From assembly GCF_002205645.1 (NCBI RefSeq), contig NZ_NIOF01000006.1, positions 62,001 through 126,000 on the forward strand: 64,000 nucleotides of DNA. The letters are read 5' to 3'. Under the pieces are notes generated by a model. It made no database searches. It saw nothing but the letters and a program-made list of their open reading frames with translations, and was not told where the DNA came from. Each line of letters begins with the position of its first letter. The first letter of the stretch is position 1. This document shows, one piece after another, positions 1 through 9,746 of this stretch. The stretch is from Roseateles aquatilis. Its GTDB lineage: Bacteria > Pseudomonadota > Gammaproteobacteria > Burkholderiales > Burkholderiaceae_C. The translations under genes were made by a program, and so were the position numbers.

Positions 1-3000
1 CGTCCGAGGGCAAGGTGCCGTCGGGAAAGAAATTGTCGAAACGCAACGTGCCGGTGGACGCGGCGGTGGATATCCGCAGCTCGCGGCCCATCTTCCAGGC
101 CGTCAGGTGTTCGAGCGCGCCATTGACGCGCAGGCTCAGCGGTTGGGTGTTCGAGCGAGAGGTGATCGTCGCGTCGGCATCGCCGGACCAGACCAGCGTG
201 TCGTCCGAGCTGCTGTACACCTGCGTCCCCTGGCTCAGCACAAAGGTATTGCGCCCGCCGCCGCCGCGCAGCGTAACGGCACCGGCCCGCACATCGAAGC
301 TTTCGTCGGCATCGCCACCGGTCAGATTGGCCTGGTCGGCACCGCGGACGATCCATCGCCGGATCTGCGTGGTCGACAGCCTTCGGGTTGAGGCCACAGG
401 GCCGGTCGGCGTGATCTGCATGGAGAACCGATCCGGTTGCGACGCGTAGGCCGAGCCTTGCAAGACAGTGCCTGTGCCATCGATGACGAGTGTGTTGTCG
501 CCGCCTGATGCCGATATCTGATCGATCCGGCTGTGGGGGTCGAGGTAGAACAGGTCGTCGCCCTGGCCGCCCCGCACCAGCGCCGCGGTCTGCCCCTCGA
601 GCCGGAACAGCTGGCGGTCGGCGCGCGTCTGGGCCGTGCCGGCCGCGCCCGGCCCCCCGGTGCCGAACTCCACCCATGCCATGCCGTCATGCCGTGCCAG
701 CTCGGGACGCGCCTGGCGGAACTCGGTGGGGCCGGACGTGGTCCGGTCCTGCAACACATAGGTGAAGGGTGGATCCAGCCGGCGCGCCTTGAAGGTGGCG
801 TGCGCGACCCGGTGCGTGCGGCCAGCATGCGCGATGGTCCCGTAGCCTTGCTTGGCATGCAGATCGGACAGGTAGTCGAGGTCCTCTTTCCGCTGCAGCG
901 TCAGCGATTGCTCGCGCTGCCGCGCGGCGGCGACGGCCAGGCTCTCGGTCTCGGCGCGTTGCGAGGACTCGGTCTCCAGGCCGAGGAACCGGGCGAATCC
1001 CGTGTGGATCCTGCTCGCGATGCTGCCGCGGAAGTGTTGGCCGTACTCGTCGAACCACAGCCCCGCGTTGACGCCGCCGGCCACCACCATCGTGAGCAGC
1101 GCGACCGGCAATGCCGCCGCGGAGACGAAGGCGGAGGTCTGGCCCAGCAGCATGCCGGCGATCGCCGCCGAGCCCTTGATCGAGGCGGCCACCTGGACCG
1201 TCGACATGCCCAGCGACACCAGGATGGAAGCGACGGACAGGGTGGTGTTGGCCACCAGCGAGCGGAACTGGTGGCTGTCCTGGCTCGCGCCGGAGCGATG
1301 GAATTGCTCCCATTGCAAGGCCAGCATCGCGCCGGTGACGATCTGCATCGGAATGTCGATCACGCCGCCCTGCAGGGCGAGTCCGATCTTGCCGACGGCG
1401 GCGATGCCGTGTGTCTTCCCGACGGCGTGCAGATGGCGTCCCAGCGCCATGGTCGCCAAGTTCACCGCGATGCTCGAGGTCTGCGTGACGGCGAGGCCCT
1501 TCATGGCGTCATCCATGCGGCGCCAGTCGGTCATGAGTTGATAGGCACCCAACACCGACGTGGTGCCACCCAGACCGTTGTTGATGTTGCCCGCGGTCGA
1601 CGAGCTCAGCGCGGCGCGCAACTGGGTCATGCCGGCGCGGACGGCGGCCGCGCGCTTGAAGAAGGCTTTCAACGCTGACGGCCGCTTCGAGGAGGCGGGC
1701 GCAGCGACCAGCGCGTCGGCCTGTCGGCTCAATGCGGAGAACACCGAATCGTCGAGCGCGACGACACGACCGCTCAACCGCAGCGCCGCCGCATCGTCGG
1801 CCGTGGCGATCCTGGTTTGCCAGCGCGCTGCGTCGAGGACCGGCTCGGCGTCGGCGTCCCAGGTCACGAGGCCGTTCCGGCGCAGGGCGTCGATGGCCGC
1901 GTCAGGCGTGAGCCGCGCGATGGCGTCCAGGTCGAGGTCAAGACCGTCCTTGCGCCGCTGCGCGATGGCCTTCAGCGCCCGTTCCTCGGGCGTGGCGTCC
2001 GCGCCCAGACCGCCGGGCCGCGAGGCGTCGCGCAGTTCATCGGCATCGAGGCCGGTACGCGCCAGCCACGATTCGAAGTCAGAGCGCGTATCAGGGCTCA
2101 TCGCGGCGAGCAGTTCGCCCAGCAGGCCACCCGATTCCCCGCCACCATGACCAGGGCCGTCAGGATCTGGCAGACCCACGCGCGATTCGCTCAGCAGGTC
2201 CTGCGGACGCAGGACCTCTGGTGTCTGCGCGCTCATGCCGTCCAGCTTGCGGTCCACGTCGATCAGCAACTGGGCAATGAGCATGGGATCGGCGGCAACG
2301 CGACGGAGGCGTCCTTCATCGACTTTGCCATCGGCATCGGTGAACAGGTCCCTCAAGGCGCTCGGAGCCACATCGTCGAGCGACGGGTGAAAGTCGTCGA
2401 ACAGGCCTTCGATCGCTGCGTCGAGCCGCTTATCCTCATCCGCCAGGTGGCCGCCGAGTGCCGTGTCTTGCCAACTGGCGATCGCGCCATCGCTCGAGGC
2501 CGACGACCCCAGATTGTGGTCGCCGGCCGCGGTGCTGTATTTGTCGACTGTCGTCCAGTCGGACTTTGTCCGACCCTTGGCGGTGGTGACATGGGTGGAT
2601 GCCTTGATGCGATGCACCGGGGCATCCTCCGGATTCAATTGCGTGGCACGGCGGGTCGAGGTCGGCTCATCATCTGGAAACAAGACGCGTCGGCTATAGG
2701 CCGTGATGGCGGTCTCATGCAGATTGGCGAGCTTTCTATGGGCGATCGCATTCAGAAAATCTACTGAGAAGCTCTGGATAGCCAACGGGTGCTCAAGCGA
2801 GCAGGCCAGGAGCGTTACCTTGTTGAACTTAATGTGAGGCCACGCCCCAAGGGTATACATGCGCAGACGCTCGGCGAGGTCGTGGGGGGTGTAGCCGGAG
2901 AGGGTGCGGTTCTGCTGCAAGTTGGTCGCGCCCTCACCGATGACGATCAGCTTGGTGCTGCCGTGGAGAGATGGCGCGGCGATCAGGTCGGTGCCGACGA

Positions 3001-6000
3001 GCACACGGCTTCCGCTCTGGCGATCCAACTGCACCCAGGCGACCTGGCCACGATGCTTGACCGCTTGGCGAAGCGCTGCCTCGAAGGCCGCGGGCGAGTC
3101 TTCCATCTGGACCACCAGCCGCAGGTGATCCGGACGCGACCGCTTGGCACTGGTCGGGCCATCGTTGCGAGCGTCCAGCACGGAAGCGCGTGCCTGAATC
3201 CACCGATTGTCCGTCGCATGGTGCGGCGTGAGCGCGTTCTGCCACTGCGCTACCGCCGTGTCCGATGGGGCGCTGGACCGGACGGCTGCCAGGTGGGCCC
3301 GCATCTTGCGCAGCCCTTCCACATCCTCGTGCATGCTGCCATCGGGGAGGCGTTGCACAAGGCGCAACTGCGACCTGCCGCCTGCGCCGATGGCATGCAG
3401 ACCTTGTGCGTCGAACAACAGCCGGCGCGGATAGCTCTCCAACTGGAACTCGTTGGCGCCGGTGCCAAACAAGCGCAGGTTCCACTCGTCAAGGAGGCCG
3501 GCAAGATCCAGCATCGAAGCGCCTGGCCAGGGGCGCAGTTGATGCGTGAAGATCACCTTCAAGTCTTGGCGGCGCCCATTGATAGAGTGCTTGAAGCGAG
3601 CCCGAAACTTGATCTGACCGTTCTTCGCGTTCAGTTGCGCTATGACGCCTTGGCCGAAGACAGTCGAATCTGTGTTGAGCGTCAACGCGTTCCGACGAAA
3701 TGAAGTGGTTCCTGGCATTGCATCGTCTTCTGCCGCCAGAGTCAGCGCGGCGAAATGTTGGCCAGAAGCAAGCCGAAGCAAGTCGCTCATCGCCTGCCCG
3801 GATCGATAGACTTGGCCGACAGGGGTCCACCCGGGGCGGCCCTTGGGTTGGCTGGACACGGCGATGACAGGGCCGATCAGCCCTCGCTTCGAGAGTGACT
3901 CCAAGGCTGGATAGAGATGCAGGAAATTTTTGGCGAGCGCTTGACGTGCCGGATCCGGCGCATCGATCCATTGCTGCACCATATCCACGTCGATATGAAA
4001 AGGTAGGTGCGGACGAGTGGATTGCATCGCGCCCAGGGATATCTCGGCGACGAGTCGATCTATCGTCCAATCATCTGTCGCCATGTTCTTCTGGTTGGCG
4101 AGTTTCTTTCTGACCAACGAGAGTGTGTCGGCCGGGGACCAGTCGTTATCGCTCCTGGGCATTGCCGATGCCAGTGCGGTGCGCGTCTCGCGTCCCAGCA
4201 GACCCGCGATGCCATCGGATCGCGAGAGCGATGCAGCGCCGGCGAGATAGAGCCTATGTAAATCCTTGAATGCGACGGGCCCCATATGTCTGTCATTCAG
4301 CCGATTGAGGTAGATATTGCCGTAGGCGGTGCGTTTTTTCGCCGTCGTGTCGGCCTCTTCCGTTCCGATGTTCTCAACCGTTTGCGGCGCGAGATCGAGG
4401 AAGCCCTTATGGGAAGGCTGGTGAGGACTGCCCTTTGCCTGAAGTTGCAGCCGGCCGGTCACCAGTGCTTCCATGGCCGACCAGTTCGATGCCTCAGACG
4501 ATCTCGTCCGCACCGAACTCTGCCTGCGATCCTTGGCATGGGGCGTGGGGGAAACCGACGCGTCCGAAGCCGTGGTCGTGGCGATGTGGCTGATGTCTCC
4601 TTCGTCCCCGCTGTCCGACAACACGATGGGCTGGGCAGGGTCGTCGCCAATCATTGGAGCGACCGCGCGAACACGGGCGATGACGGAGTCGGCGGATCGC
4701 AGTTCCCCAGCATCGAGGCGCAGCGTCTGCGGCAGATCGGCCAAGGCGAGTGGCCCCTCCTTGGCGTAGTGATGAACGGCCAACGCGTCAATTTGGCGCA
4801 GTGCCGCGTCCTGCCGCCAACGCGCGCCGATATCGTCCGCCTTTGGCAGCGCGGGGACTTGCCATGTTTTCGTGACCGGCCCCGCCCGTAACTGCAAGAG
4901 GCCGGAGGTCCGGTCGAGTTCGACCTTCAGGCCGGAAATGAGCCGGCCAAGCGTTGGCAGTGGTGTCGCGTCGAAGACCGTTGGCATCGTGCCGCCACCA
5001 TAGGCGGCTTGATGCGCGCGGGTGCTCGCGACCCCGGCTTCCTCGCTGACCATGTCCACGAGATCGTCGGCCAACACCTTCAACCGAGGGCTCCGGATGG
5101 AGCGGCGGATGCTCAAATGGAGGTCTGTCACGTCCACCAATCGGCGGGTCCACGCATCATCCGACATGCCGTCGGCACGATCCGGGCGAGGCTTCTCTTG
5201 CAGTGCGCGAAGGTCGTCGCTCGTCTGTTCCGCCCAGTCGTACAGACGTTCGGCGGCAGTGATGTCCGCATCGTCCTGGAATGCCAGCGAGTCGAGCCTG
5301 GCGAGATAGTCGTCCCAGCGGCGCAACTGATCCTCCTGAGTCAGAGGCGTGAGCGCGTCCTTCGCCGAGTCGAAGACCCATTCCGACCATCGCTCGGCGA
5401 GGAGGTGCTTCGAGGTGACCCAGCGGTCGTTCTCCTTTCTCCATCCGGCGCCGAACTCGTCGAAAGGTTTCGTTGGGGCGACGTATTGCACGGGGCCGAT
5501 CACGCCGGTGGATGCCATCAGAGCGAGTTGGTCGCGCATGGAGAGCATCAACGCGGCGTAACGCGTGGCGTCCGGGTCGGTGGAGCGACGCTCCAGTGCG
5601 AGACGAAGGTCGGCGACGCGCAACTGGAAGGGGCGATCAGGGCCGGAGGACTCCAGCGCCATCGCATAGAAATCCGCGAGCACGCGACCATCGACGCTGC
5701 GGGCGATCGCGTTGGCATCGGGCCATGTCTTGAGGAACTGCGCGGCTTCGTCGACCAGCAGGCGGAAGGCCTCGGCCGCTCCGTGGTCGGCCATGGACGC
5801 CTCCTGGCCCGCTAGACGGGCCGCGTCGAGCAGGTGTCCATGGGCCCGACGCAGCGTGGTCGCGGAGGCGTCCAGGATCCCGGCGAGCAAGGTCCTGGCG
5901 ATCGGACTCAACCGCGTGTTGGCGATGGACAGGAGGTCGTCACGGGGCCTTTGGGCGAAGGCGTCGATCACCTCGGTCTTCCAGGACTCATCCGACAACG

Positions 6001-8101
6001 GAGCCTTCGGGCGATCCGCCGACTCCAGCAGGGCGGCGATCACTGTCGAGCGGCCATGTGCCGTCTTGGCCGTCGTTGTCGTTGGGGCCGAAGGCACGAA
6101 GGACCATCTGTCCGCCGTGCGCCGAGCGATGACCTGCGGCCCGGCGAGCAGTTGGTCCCCGCTGAGGGAGAGGTTGGCCGGGAGCATGCTCAATGCGGAC
6201 TCGCCGCTGCGCCCGATCCACGTGACGAGCAGTGTATCGAGGGTGCGCAATCGCGTTGACAGGAGGGTGCCATCGCTCGCGACGGAGGCCGGCGTCGCGC
6301 CTGGCGCCGGTAGTCGAAGATTCAGGCGCGCAAAGCCATGTGTCCCGCCAGCAGTCCATGCCAGTCGCACCGTTCCCGTGGACCGATCCAGATACTGTCG
6401 TGCCTGCGGAGCGAGGGAAGCCAGCGCGGGCAGTGGCACGTCATCGACCACGACGGCAGGCGCGAAGCTCCGGGCTGAATCCTCGGGCAGGAACCCGATC
6501 TCCGGGTGGAATCGCCAGTGCGACCAATGAGGCTCGCGCAGGTCTTCCCGGGAGCGAAAGGCGCCTTGGGCTGGCACCCAGACAGGGCCGGGCACCGGTG
6601 TTGGGGAGTTCCATTCGACGGGGCCGATCAGGCCCGCGTCATGCAATTGGCGCAATGAACCATGCAGTTCCAGCGACAGTCCCACCGCCGCCTCCTTCGA
6701 GCGAGATTGGCGAAGTGCGAGCAGCGAGCCCGGCACGTTGAAGTCGACCAGCAGGTGTTCTCCGGGTGGCGCGTCGATCGCCGAGATATAGAACGTCGCC
6801 AGCGCCTGAGACGTGACCGCCTTGTACTCGGACGTGGCGCCGGCGAGTCGCGACCAGGTCGCCGCTTGCAGTGCCCGGAAATCGATCGAGGCGTCGGCCA
6901 GCGCATTCGCCGCGCGAAGGCCTTGCGGGGATCGTCCATCGAGCAGCGCCAGAAGTGCGTCCTTGAACTCCAGCACGGAGCCTTGAAGCATGCCGTCCAG
7001 CATGTGCGTGGTCGCGGCCGTCATGGCCGTTGCTGGCATCTGAAGGAAACGGCCGGCGACGTCCTGCCGGATGGATTCCAGCAGCGAGTGGCGTTGCGTG
7101 TCGGGGAATGCCAGCGTCAGCGCCCAGCCGTCGATACCGGCCTGCAGCACGGCCGCGATGGCCGTCGCGCGCTGCTCCGGCGTGGGTGTGGATGTGAGGT
7201 TCGAGAACACGGGAAGAACCCAGGCGTCCTGGGTCGTCGTGTTCGCCGGCTGCTGGAGGGGATCTCCGTCCGGAGCCTCGCCCCTCGTCCTGCCGTGGGA
7301 TGGACGCTCCGTGTCGTCAGTGTCGGTGTACGAATCGAATTCGGAATCGAATTCGGAATCGGAATCGGAATCGGAATCGAGGGCGAGGTTGGACTCGGGG
7401 CTTGGACTTGGACTTGGACTTGGACTGGAACTGGAACTGGAACTGGAACTGGAGCTGGAGCTGGAGCTGGAGCTGGAGCTGGAGCTGGAGCTGGAGCTGG
7501 AGCTGGAGCTGGAGCTGGAGCTGGAGTCGTTGGCGACAGGGATGTCGAGCCACGGCGCCAATCGGCGCGACAGGCGCGTCGTCGAGTCGGTCGGCGACTT
7601 GAGTGCTTCCAAGAACTCGTCCACCAGGATGCCGGCCAGGTCGCGGCGACGGGCATCGACGCTGAACACCATGGCTTCAAGGACCTGCGCCTTGAGGGTC
7701 ATCATTGCCTGCTGCGCGAAGGCTGCTGGCGAAGCCGCGGCGGATGAGGAGGACGCGAAGGCGCTGAGCAGCGTCTGGTACGCATCGTTCAAGTACGTGA
7801 ACGAGCCCTGGAACATGCCTGTCAAGAACTGTGTCACGGCCGTCTTCAACCCCGCTTGCGCGGCATTGCCGAAGAGGCCGATCGCGATTCTCTGCAGGGA
7901 CGGCGCCAGGGCGTCATGCTGCTGCTCCGCCCCCTGAATCTTCAGGTCCAGTCCGGCAAGGAGCTGCTGGAACTTGGTCGCGATGCGGGTGGCGCGATCT
8001 GGCGCGAGCCCTTCTGCATCCGAGGAGGTGGTGGGTCCGACAGGGCCGGGGCTTTGGGATGGGCCGGCGATGTTCTCAATGGCAGCGAAGTTGGGGAGCA
8101 T
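1..8101 (-). CDS. Giant RTX/CPD/pore-forming toxin, C-terminus beyond window
   Basis: One open frame reads leftwards from ATG 8101 to the left edge: 2700 codons without a stop, unfinished. It lies 62 bp after hlyD on the same strand, so it is the likely substrate of that type I exporter. In order: a helical-looking N-terminus; a poly-serine then PS/DS-rich linker (residues 193-258); three divergent repeats ending in an IGPV motif (435-531, 809-910, 1352-1447); a peptidase C80-like (MARTX/TcdB CPD) domain (about 1640-1830); a hydrophobic region resembling the TcdA/TcdB pore-forming domain (about 2150-2360); and RTX-like repeats, including GGQGDDLFY at 2511. Domain names rest on motif recognition. 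The CPD has Cys1767, but Glu1723 stands where the family has its catalytic His. No acyltransferase gene (hlyC) is visible. No clear ribosome site precedes the ATG, but no upstream in-frame ATG exists. Codon use in 3500-4450 is more AT-rich than in neighbours, which suggests transfer. Confidence 0.9.
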   Translation of the reverse strand, partial: MLPNFAAIENIAGPSQSPGPVGPTTSSDAEGLAPDRATRIATKFQQLLAGLDLKIQGAEQQHDALAPSLQRIAIGLFGNAAQAGLKTAVTQFLTGMFQGSFTYLNDAYQTLLSAFASSSSAAASPAAFAQQAMMTLKAQVLEAMVFSVDARRRDLAGILVDEFLEALKSPTDSTTRLSRRLAPWLDIPVANDSSSSSSSSSSSSSSSSSSSSSSSSSSSSSSSSSSPSPSPSPSPESNLALDSDSDSDSEFDSEFDSYTDTDDTERPSHGRTRGEAPDGDPLQQPANTTTQDAWVLPVFSNLTSTPTPEQRATAIAAVLQAGIDGWALTLAFPDTQRHSLLESIRQDVAGRFLQMPATAMTAATTHMLDGMLQGSVLEFKDALLALLDGRSPQGLRAANALADASIDFRALQAATWSRLAGATSEYKAVTSQALATFYISAIDAPPGEHLLVDFNVPGSLLALRQSRSKEAAVGLSLELHGSLRQLHDAGLIGPVEWNSPTPVPGPVWVPAQGAFRSREDLREPHWSHWRFHPEIGFLPEDSARSFAPAVVVDDVPLPALASLAPQARQYLDRSTGTVRLAWTAGGTHGFARLNLRLPAPGATPASVASDGTLLSTRLRTLDTLLVTWIGRSGESALSMLPANLSLSGDQLLAGPQVIARRTADRWSFVPSAPTTTTAKTAHGRSTVIAALLESADRPKAPLSDESWKTEVIDAFAQRPRDDLLSIANTRLSPIARTLLAGILDASATTLRRAHGHLLDAARLAGQEASMADHGAAEAFRLLVDEAAQFLKTWPDANAIARSVDGRVLADFYAMALESSGPDRPFQLRVADLRLALERRSTDPDATRYAALMLSMRDQLALMASTGVIGPVQYVAPTKPFDEFGAGWRKENDRWVTSKHLLAERWSEWVFDSAKDALTPLTQEDQLRRWDDYLARLDSLAFQDDADITAAERLYDWAEQTSDDLRALQEKPRPDRADGMSDDAWTRRLVDVTDLHLSIRRSIRSPRLKVLADDLVDMVSEEAGVASTRAHQAAYGGGTMPTVFDATPLPTLGRLISGLKVELDRTSGLLQLRAGPVTKTWQVPALPKADDIGARWRQDAALRQIDALAVHHYAKEGPLALADLPQTLRLDAGELRSADSVIARVRAVAPMIGDDPAQPIVLSDSGDEGDISHIATTTASDASVSPTPHAKDRRQSSVRTRSSEASNWSAMEALVTGRLQLQAKGSPHQPSHKGFLDLAPQTVENIGTEEADTTAKKRTAYGNIYLNRLNDRHMGPVAFKDLHRLYLAGAASLSRSDGIAGLLGRETRTALASAMPRSDNDWSPADTLSLVRKKLANQKNMATDDWTIDRLVAEISLGAMQSTRPHLPFHIDVDMVQQWIDAPDPARQALAKNFLHLYPALESLSKRGLIGPVIAVSSQPKGRPGWTPVGQVYRSGQAMSDLLRLASGQHFAALTLAAEDDAMPGTTSFRRNALTLNTDSTVFGQGVIAQLNAKNGQIKFRARFKHSINGRRQDLKVIFTHQLRPWPGASMLDLAGLLDEWNLRLFGTGANEFQLESYPRRLLFDAQGLHAIGAGGRSQLRLVQRLPDGSMHEDVEGLRKMRAHLAAVRSSAPSDTAVAQWQNALTPHHATDNRWIQARASVLDARNDGPTSAKRSRPDHLRLVVQMEDSPAAFEAALRQAVKHRGQVAWVQLDRQSGSRVLVGTDLIAAPSLHGSTKLIVIGEGATNLQQNRTLSGYTPHDLAERLRMYTLGAWPHIKFNKVTLLACSLEHPLAIQSFSVDFLNAIAHRKLANLHETAITAYSRRVLFPDDEPTSTRRATQLNPEDAPVHRIKASTHVTTAKGRTKSDWTTVDKYSTAAGDHNLGSSASSDGAIASWQDTALGGHLADEDKRLDAAIEGLFDDFHPSLDDVAPSALRDLFTDADGKVDEGRLRRVAADPMLIAQLLIDVDRKLDGMSAQTPEVLRPQDLLSESRVGLPDPDGPGHGGGESGGLLGELLAAMSPDTRSDFESWLARTGLDADELRDASRPGGLGADATPEERALKAIAQRRKDGLDLDLDAIARLTPDAAIDALRRNGLVTWDADAEPVLDAARWQTRIATADDAAALRLSGRVVALDDSVFSALSRQADALVAAPASSKRPSALKAFFKRAAAVRAGMTQLRAALSSSTAGNINNGLGGTTSVLGAYQLMTDWRRMDDAMKGLAVTQTSSIAVNLATMALGRHLHAVGKTHGIAAVGKIGLALQGGVIDIPMQIVTGAMLALQWEQFHRSGASQDSHQFRSLVANTTLSVASILVSLGMSTVQVAASIKGSAAIAGMLLGQTSAFVSAAALPVALLTMVVAGGVNAGLWFDEYGQHFRGSIASRIHTGFARFLGLETESSQRAETESLAVAAARQREQSLTLQRKEDLDYLSDLHAKQGYGTIAHAGRTHRVAHATFKARRLDPPFTYVLQDRTTSGPTEFRQARPELARHDGMAWVEFGTGGPGAAGTAQTRADRQLFRLEGQTAALVRGGQGDDLFYLDPHSRIDQISASGGDNTLVIDGTGTVLQGSAYASQPDRFSMQITPTGPVASTRRLSTTQIRRWIVRGADQANLTGGDADESFDVRAGAVTLRGGGGRNTFVLSQGTQVYSSSDDTLVWSGDADATITSRSNTQPLSLRVNGALEHLTAWKMGRELRISTAASTGTLRFDNFFPDGTLPSD
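1022..1654 (-). other. TcdA/TcdB-like pore-forming region of toxin
   Basis: Residues about 2150-2360, directly after the CPD and a charged helical linker, contain small-residue-rich hydrophobic stretches: the AGNINNGLGGTTSVLGAY segment, a GMLLGQTSAFVSAAALP segment and a VALLTMVVAGGVNAGLWF segment. The order protease, then membrane-inserting region, then C-terminal repeats is that of large clostridial toxins and their proteobacterial relatives. The assignment to the TcdA_TcdB_pore family is by motif and order only. Confidence 0.6.
2612..3184 (-). other. CPD (peptidase C80-like) domain lacking catalytic His
   Basis: Residues about 1640-1830 of the toxin carry the block DHLRLVVQMED at 1658, the motif TLSGYTPHDLAERL, and LLACSL with Cys1767. 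This is the pattern of the inositol-hexakisphosphate-activated autoprocessing protease of MARTX and TcdA/TcdB toxins. In those toxins the first strand ends in GHG, whose His pairs with the Cys 40-50 residues later. Here it reads IGEGAT with Glu1723, 44 residues before Cys1767. The codon is a clear GAG at 2935-2933. The domain is therefore either inactive or uses another base. Confidence 0.85.
3761..6799 (-). repeat. Three divergent ~100-residue repeats in the toxin
   Basis: Three segments of the toxin align by eye: residues 435-531 (6509-6799), 809-910 (5372-5677) and 1352-1447 (3761-4048). Each starts with a hydrophobic helix-like stretch, has a HLLVDFNV / PFQLRV / PFHIDV block, and reaches the motif GLIGPVEW, GVIGPVQY or GLIGPVIA before an aromatic/basic tail. 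Spacing between repeats is 374 and 543 residues, so unrelated sequence lies between them. The family is not recognised; they may be a receptor-binding or structural module. Confidence 0.65.
7424..7525 (-). repeat. Poly-serine microsatellite (17 hexamers, 34 Ser codons)
   Basis: On the coding strand this is an unbroken run of TCC-AGC or TCC-AGT hexamers, 17 units, encoding 34 consecutive serines (residues 193-226). It is followed by four Pro-Ser units and Asp-Ser-rich sequence to about residue 258. It forms a flexible linker between the N-terminal segment and the rest of the toxin. Because each unit is 6 bp, copy-number change would lengthen or shorten the linker without a frameshift. Confidence 0.95.
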
Positions 8102-8163
8102 GATGGCCTGATGAATGGAGACACGGCCTCAGTGCGGCGTTCCCGCGCGTCCGAAGTCCCGTA

Positions 8164-9746
8164 TCAACGCTCTCGCAGGCTCTCGTTGCTCGTCCGCTCG
8201 ATCGGACTCAGCAGGAATTCGATCACCCGCCGGCTGCCGGTGCGGACCTCGGCGCTCAGCGCCATGCCGGGCCGCAGCGGCACGCGGGTGCCGTCGATGT
8301 CGATGGCACGATCCGCCAACGTCAAGGTGGCGGCGAACAGCGGACCGCGCTGCTCGTCGTCGACGGCGTCGGCGCTGATCCGCGTCACCGTCGCTGGCAG
8401 CGTGCCGTGGCGCGTGAAGGGGAAGGTGTCGAGCTTCACCGCGGCGGTGTCGCCGACGCGGACGAAGCCGATGTCCTTGTTGTCCAGCATCACCTCGGCG
8501 GTGACCGGTGCGTCGTCGGGCACGATCACCATCAGGGTCTGAGCCTCGGTGACGATGCCGCCCGGCGTGTGCGCCGCGAGCTGTTGCACCGTGCCGGCGA
8601 CCGGCGCGGTCAGCCGCGTCAATTGCTCGCGTCGCGTGGCCTTGCGCCGCTCGGCCTCCAACTGCGCGAGTCGCGGTTCGGCTTGGGCCAGTGCCTCGCG
8701 CCAACGGCGGCGCGCCTCCGCCAGCGCGGCGTCGCGGGCGCGGCGGGATTCGTCGAGCGCGGCCTCCGCCTCGCGCAGACGCGCGTGCTGCGTGCCGAGC
8801 TCGCCGTCCAGGTCCAGCCGCTCGCGGCGACGGTCCTCCCAGGCATGCGTGGAGGCGAACCCCGCGCCGGCCAGCGCGCGCAGGTCGTCCTCGCGGCGCT
8901 GAGACAGCCGCAACGCGGTCCCCAGCCGCAGGGCCGTGGCCTGGATCGTCGCGCGCTCCGCGCGGCGGCGCGCGGCCTCGGCATCGATGCGGCCCAGCCG
9001 CGCCTGCAGGTCCTGCCATTCCGCCTGCAATCGCCGCGCCGTGGCGTCGCGGCGCAGGGGGGGCCACGACGAGGGCGCCTCGAACGCGGGCGGGCGACCG
9101 CCCTCCAGTGCGTCGGTCAACGCGCGCGCCAGCATCCGTTCGCCATCGACGGCGAGCCGCTGTTCGTCGAGGCCCGCCAGGTCGGCCGACGCGCCGGTCG
9201 GATCGAGCGCCACCAGGAGTTGTCCTGGCGAGACGTGGTCGCCATCACGGACCAGGATCGCGCGCACGACCGACCGCTCCAGCGGCTGCACGAGTTTGAC
9301 GCGTTCGCTGACGATCAGCCGGCCCGGGGCGATGGCCACGATGTCCACCCGCCCGAAGACCGTCCATGCGAGCGCGATCACCGCCAACGCGATCAGCACG
9401 GCGGCGGTGCGACGTGGCGACGGATGCATCGGCGTGTCCTGAATCGCCAGCGCGGCGGGCAGGAAGGCGGACTCGTCGGCCAGCCGGGCCGGGCCGGCGA
9501 GCTCGCGTCGCGCCGCCCAGGCGGCGACGAAGATCGCCCGGTAGCGGCGCAGCAACTCCGCCGGCACCGCCAGGCGCTCGGTCACCGAGTGTCTCCAGCG
9601 GCCGGTGGCGTGGCGCGGGGCACTCCTCACTTCGACCTGCTCGTCGACCTTCCTGGCGGGCCTCCTTTCGACCTCGCTGTCGATCTCGCTGTCGACCGTC
9701 GTGTCGGCATTCCTGTCGGCCGCCTTGTCGGCTGTCTCGTCGGGCT

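Noticed and set aside
533..1678. Plus-strand frame opposite the toxin gene
   Set aside because: The minus strand carries RTX-type and pore-region motifs in one frame from 8101; the plus frame has none.
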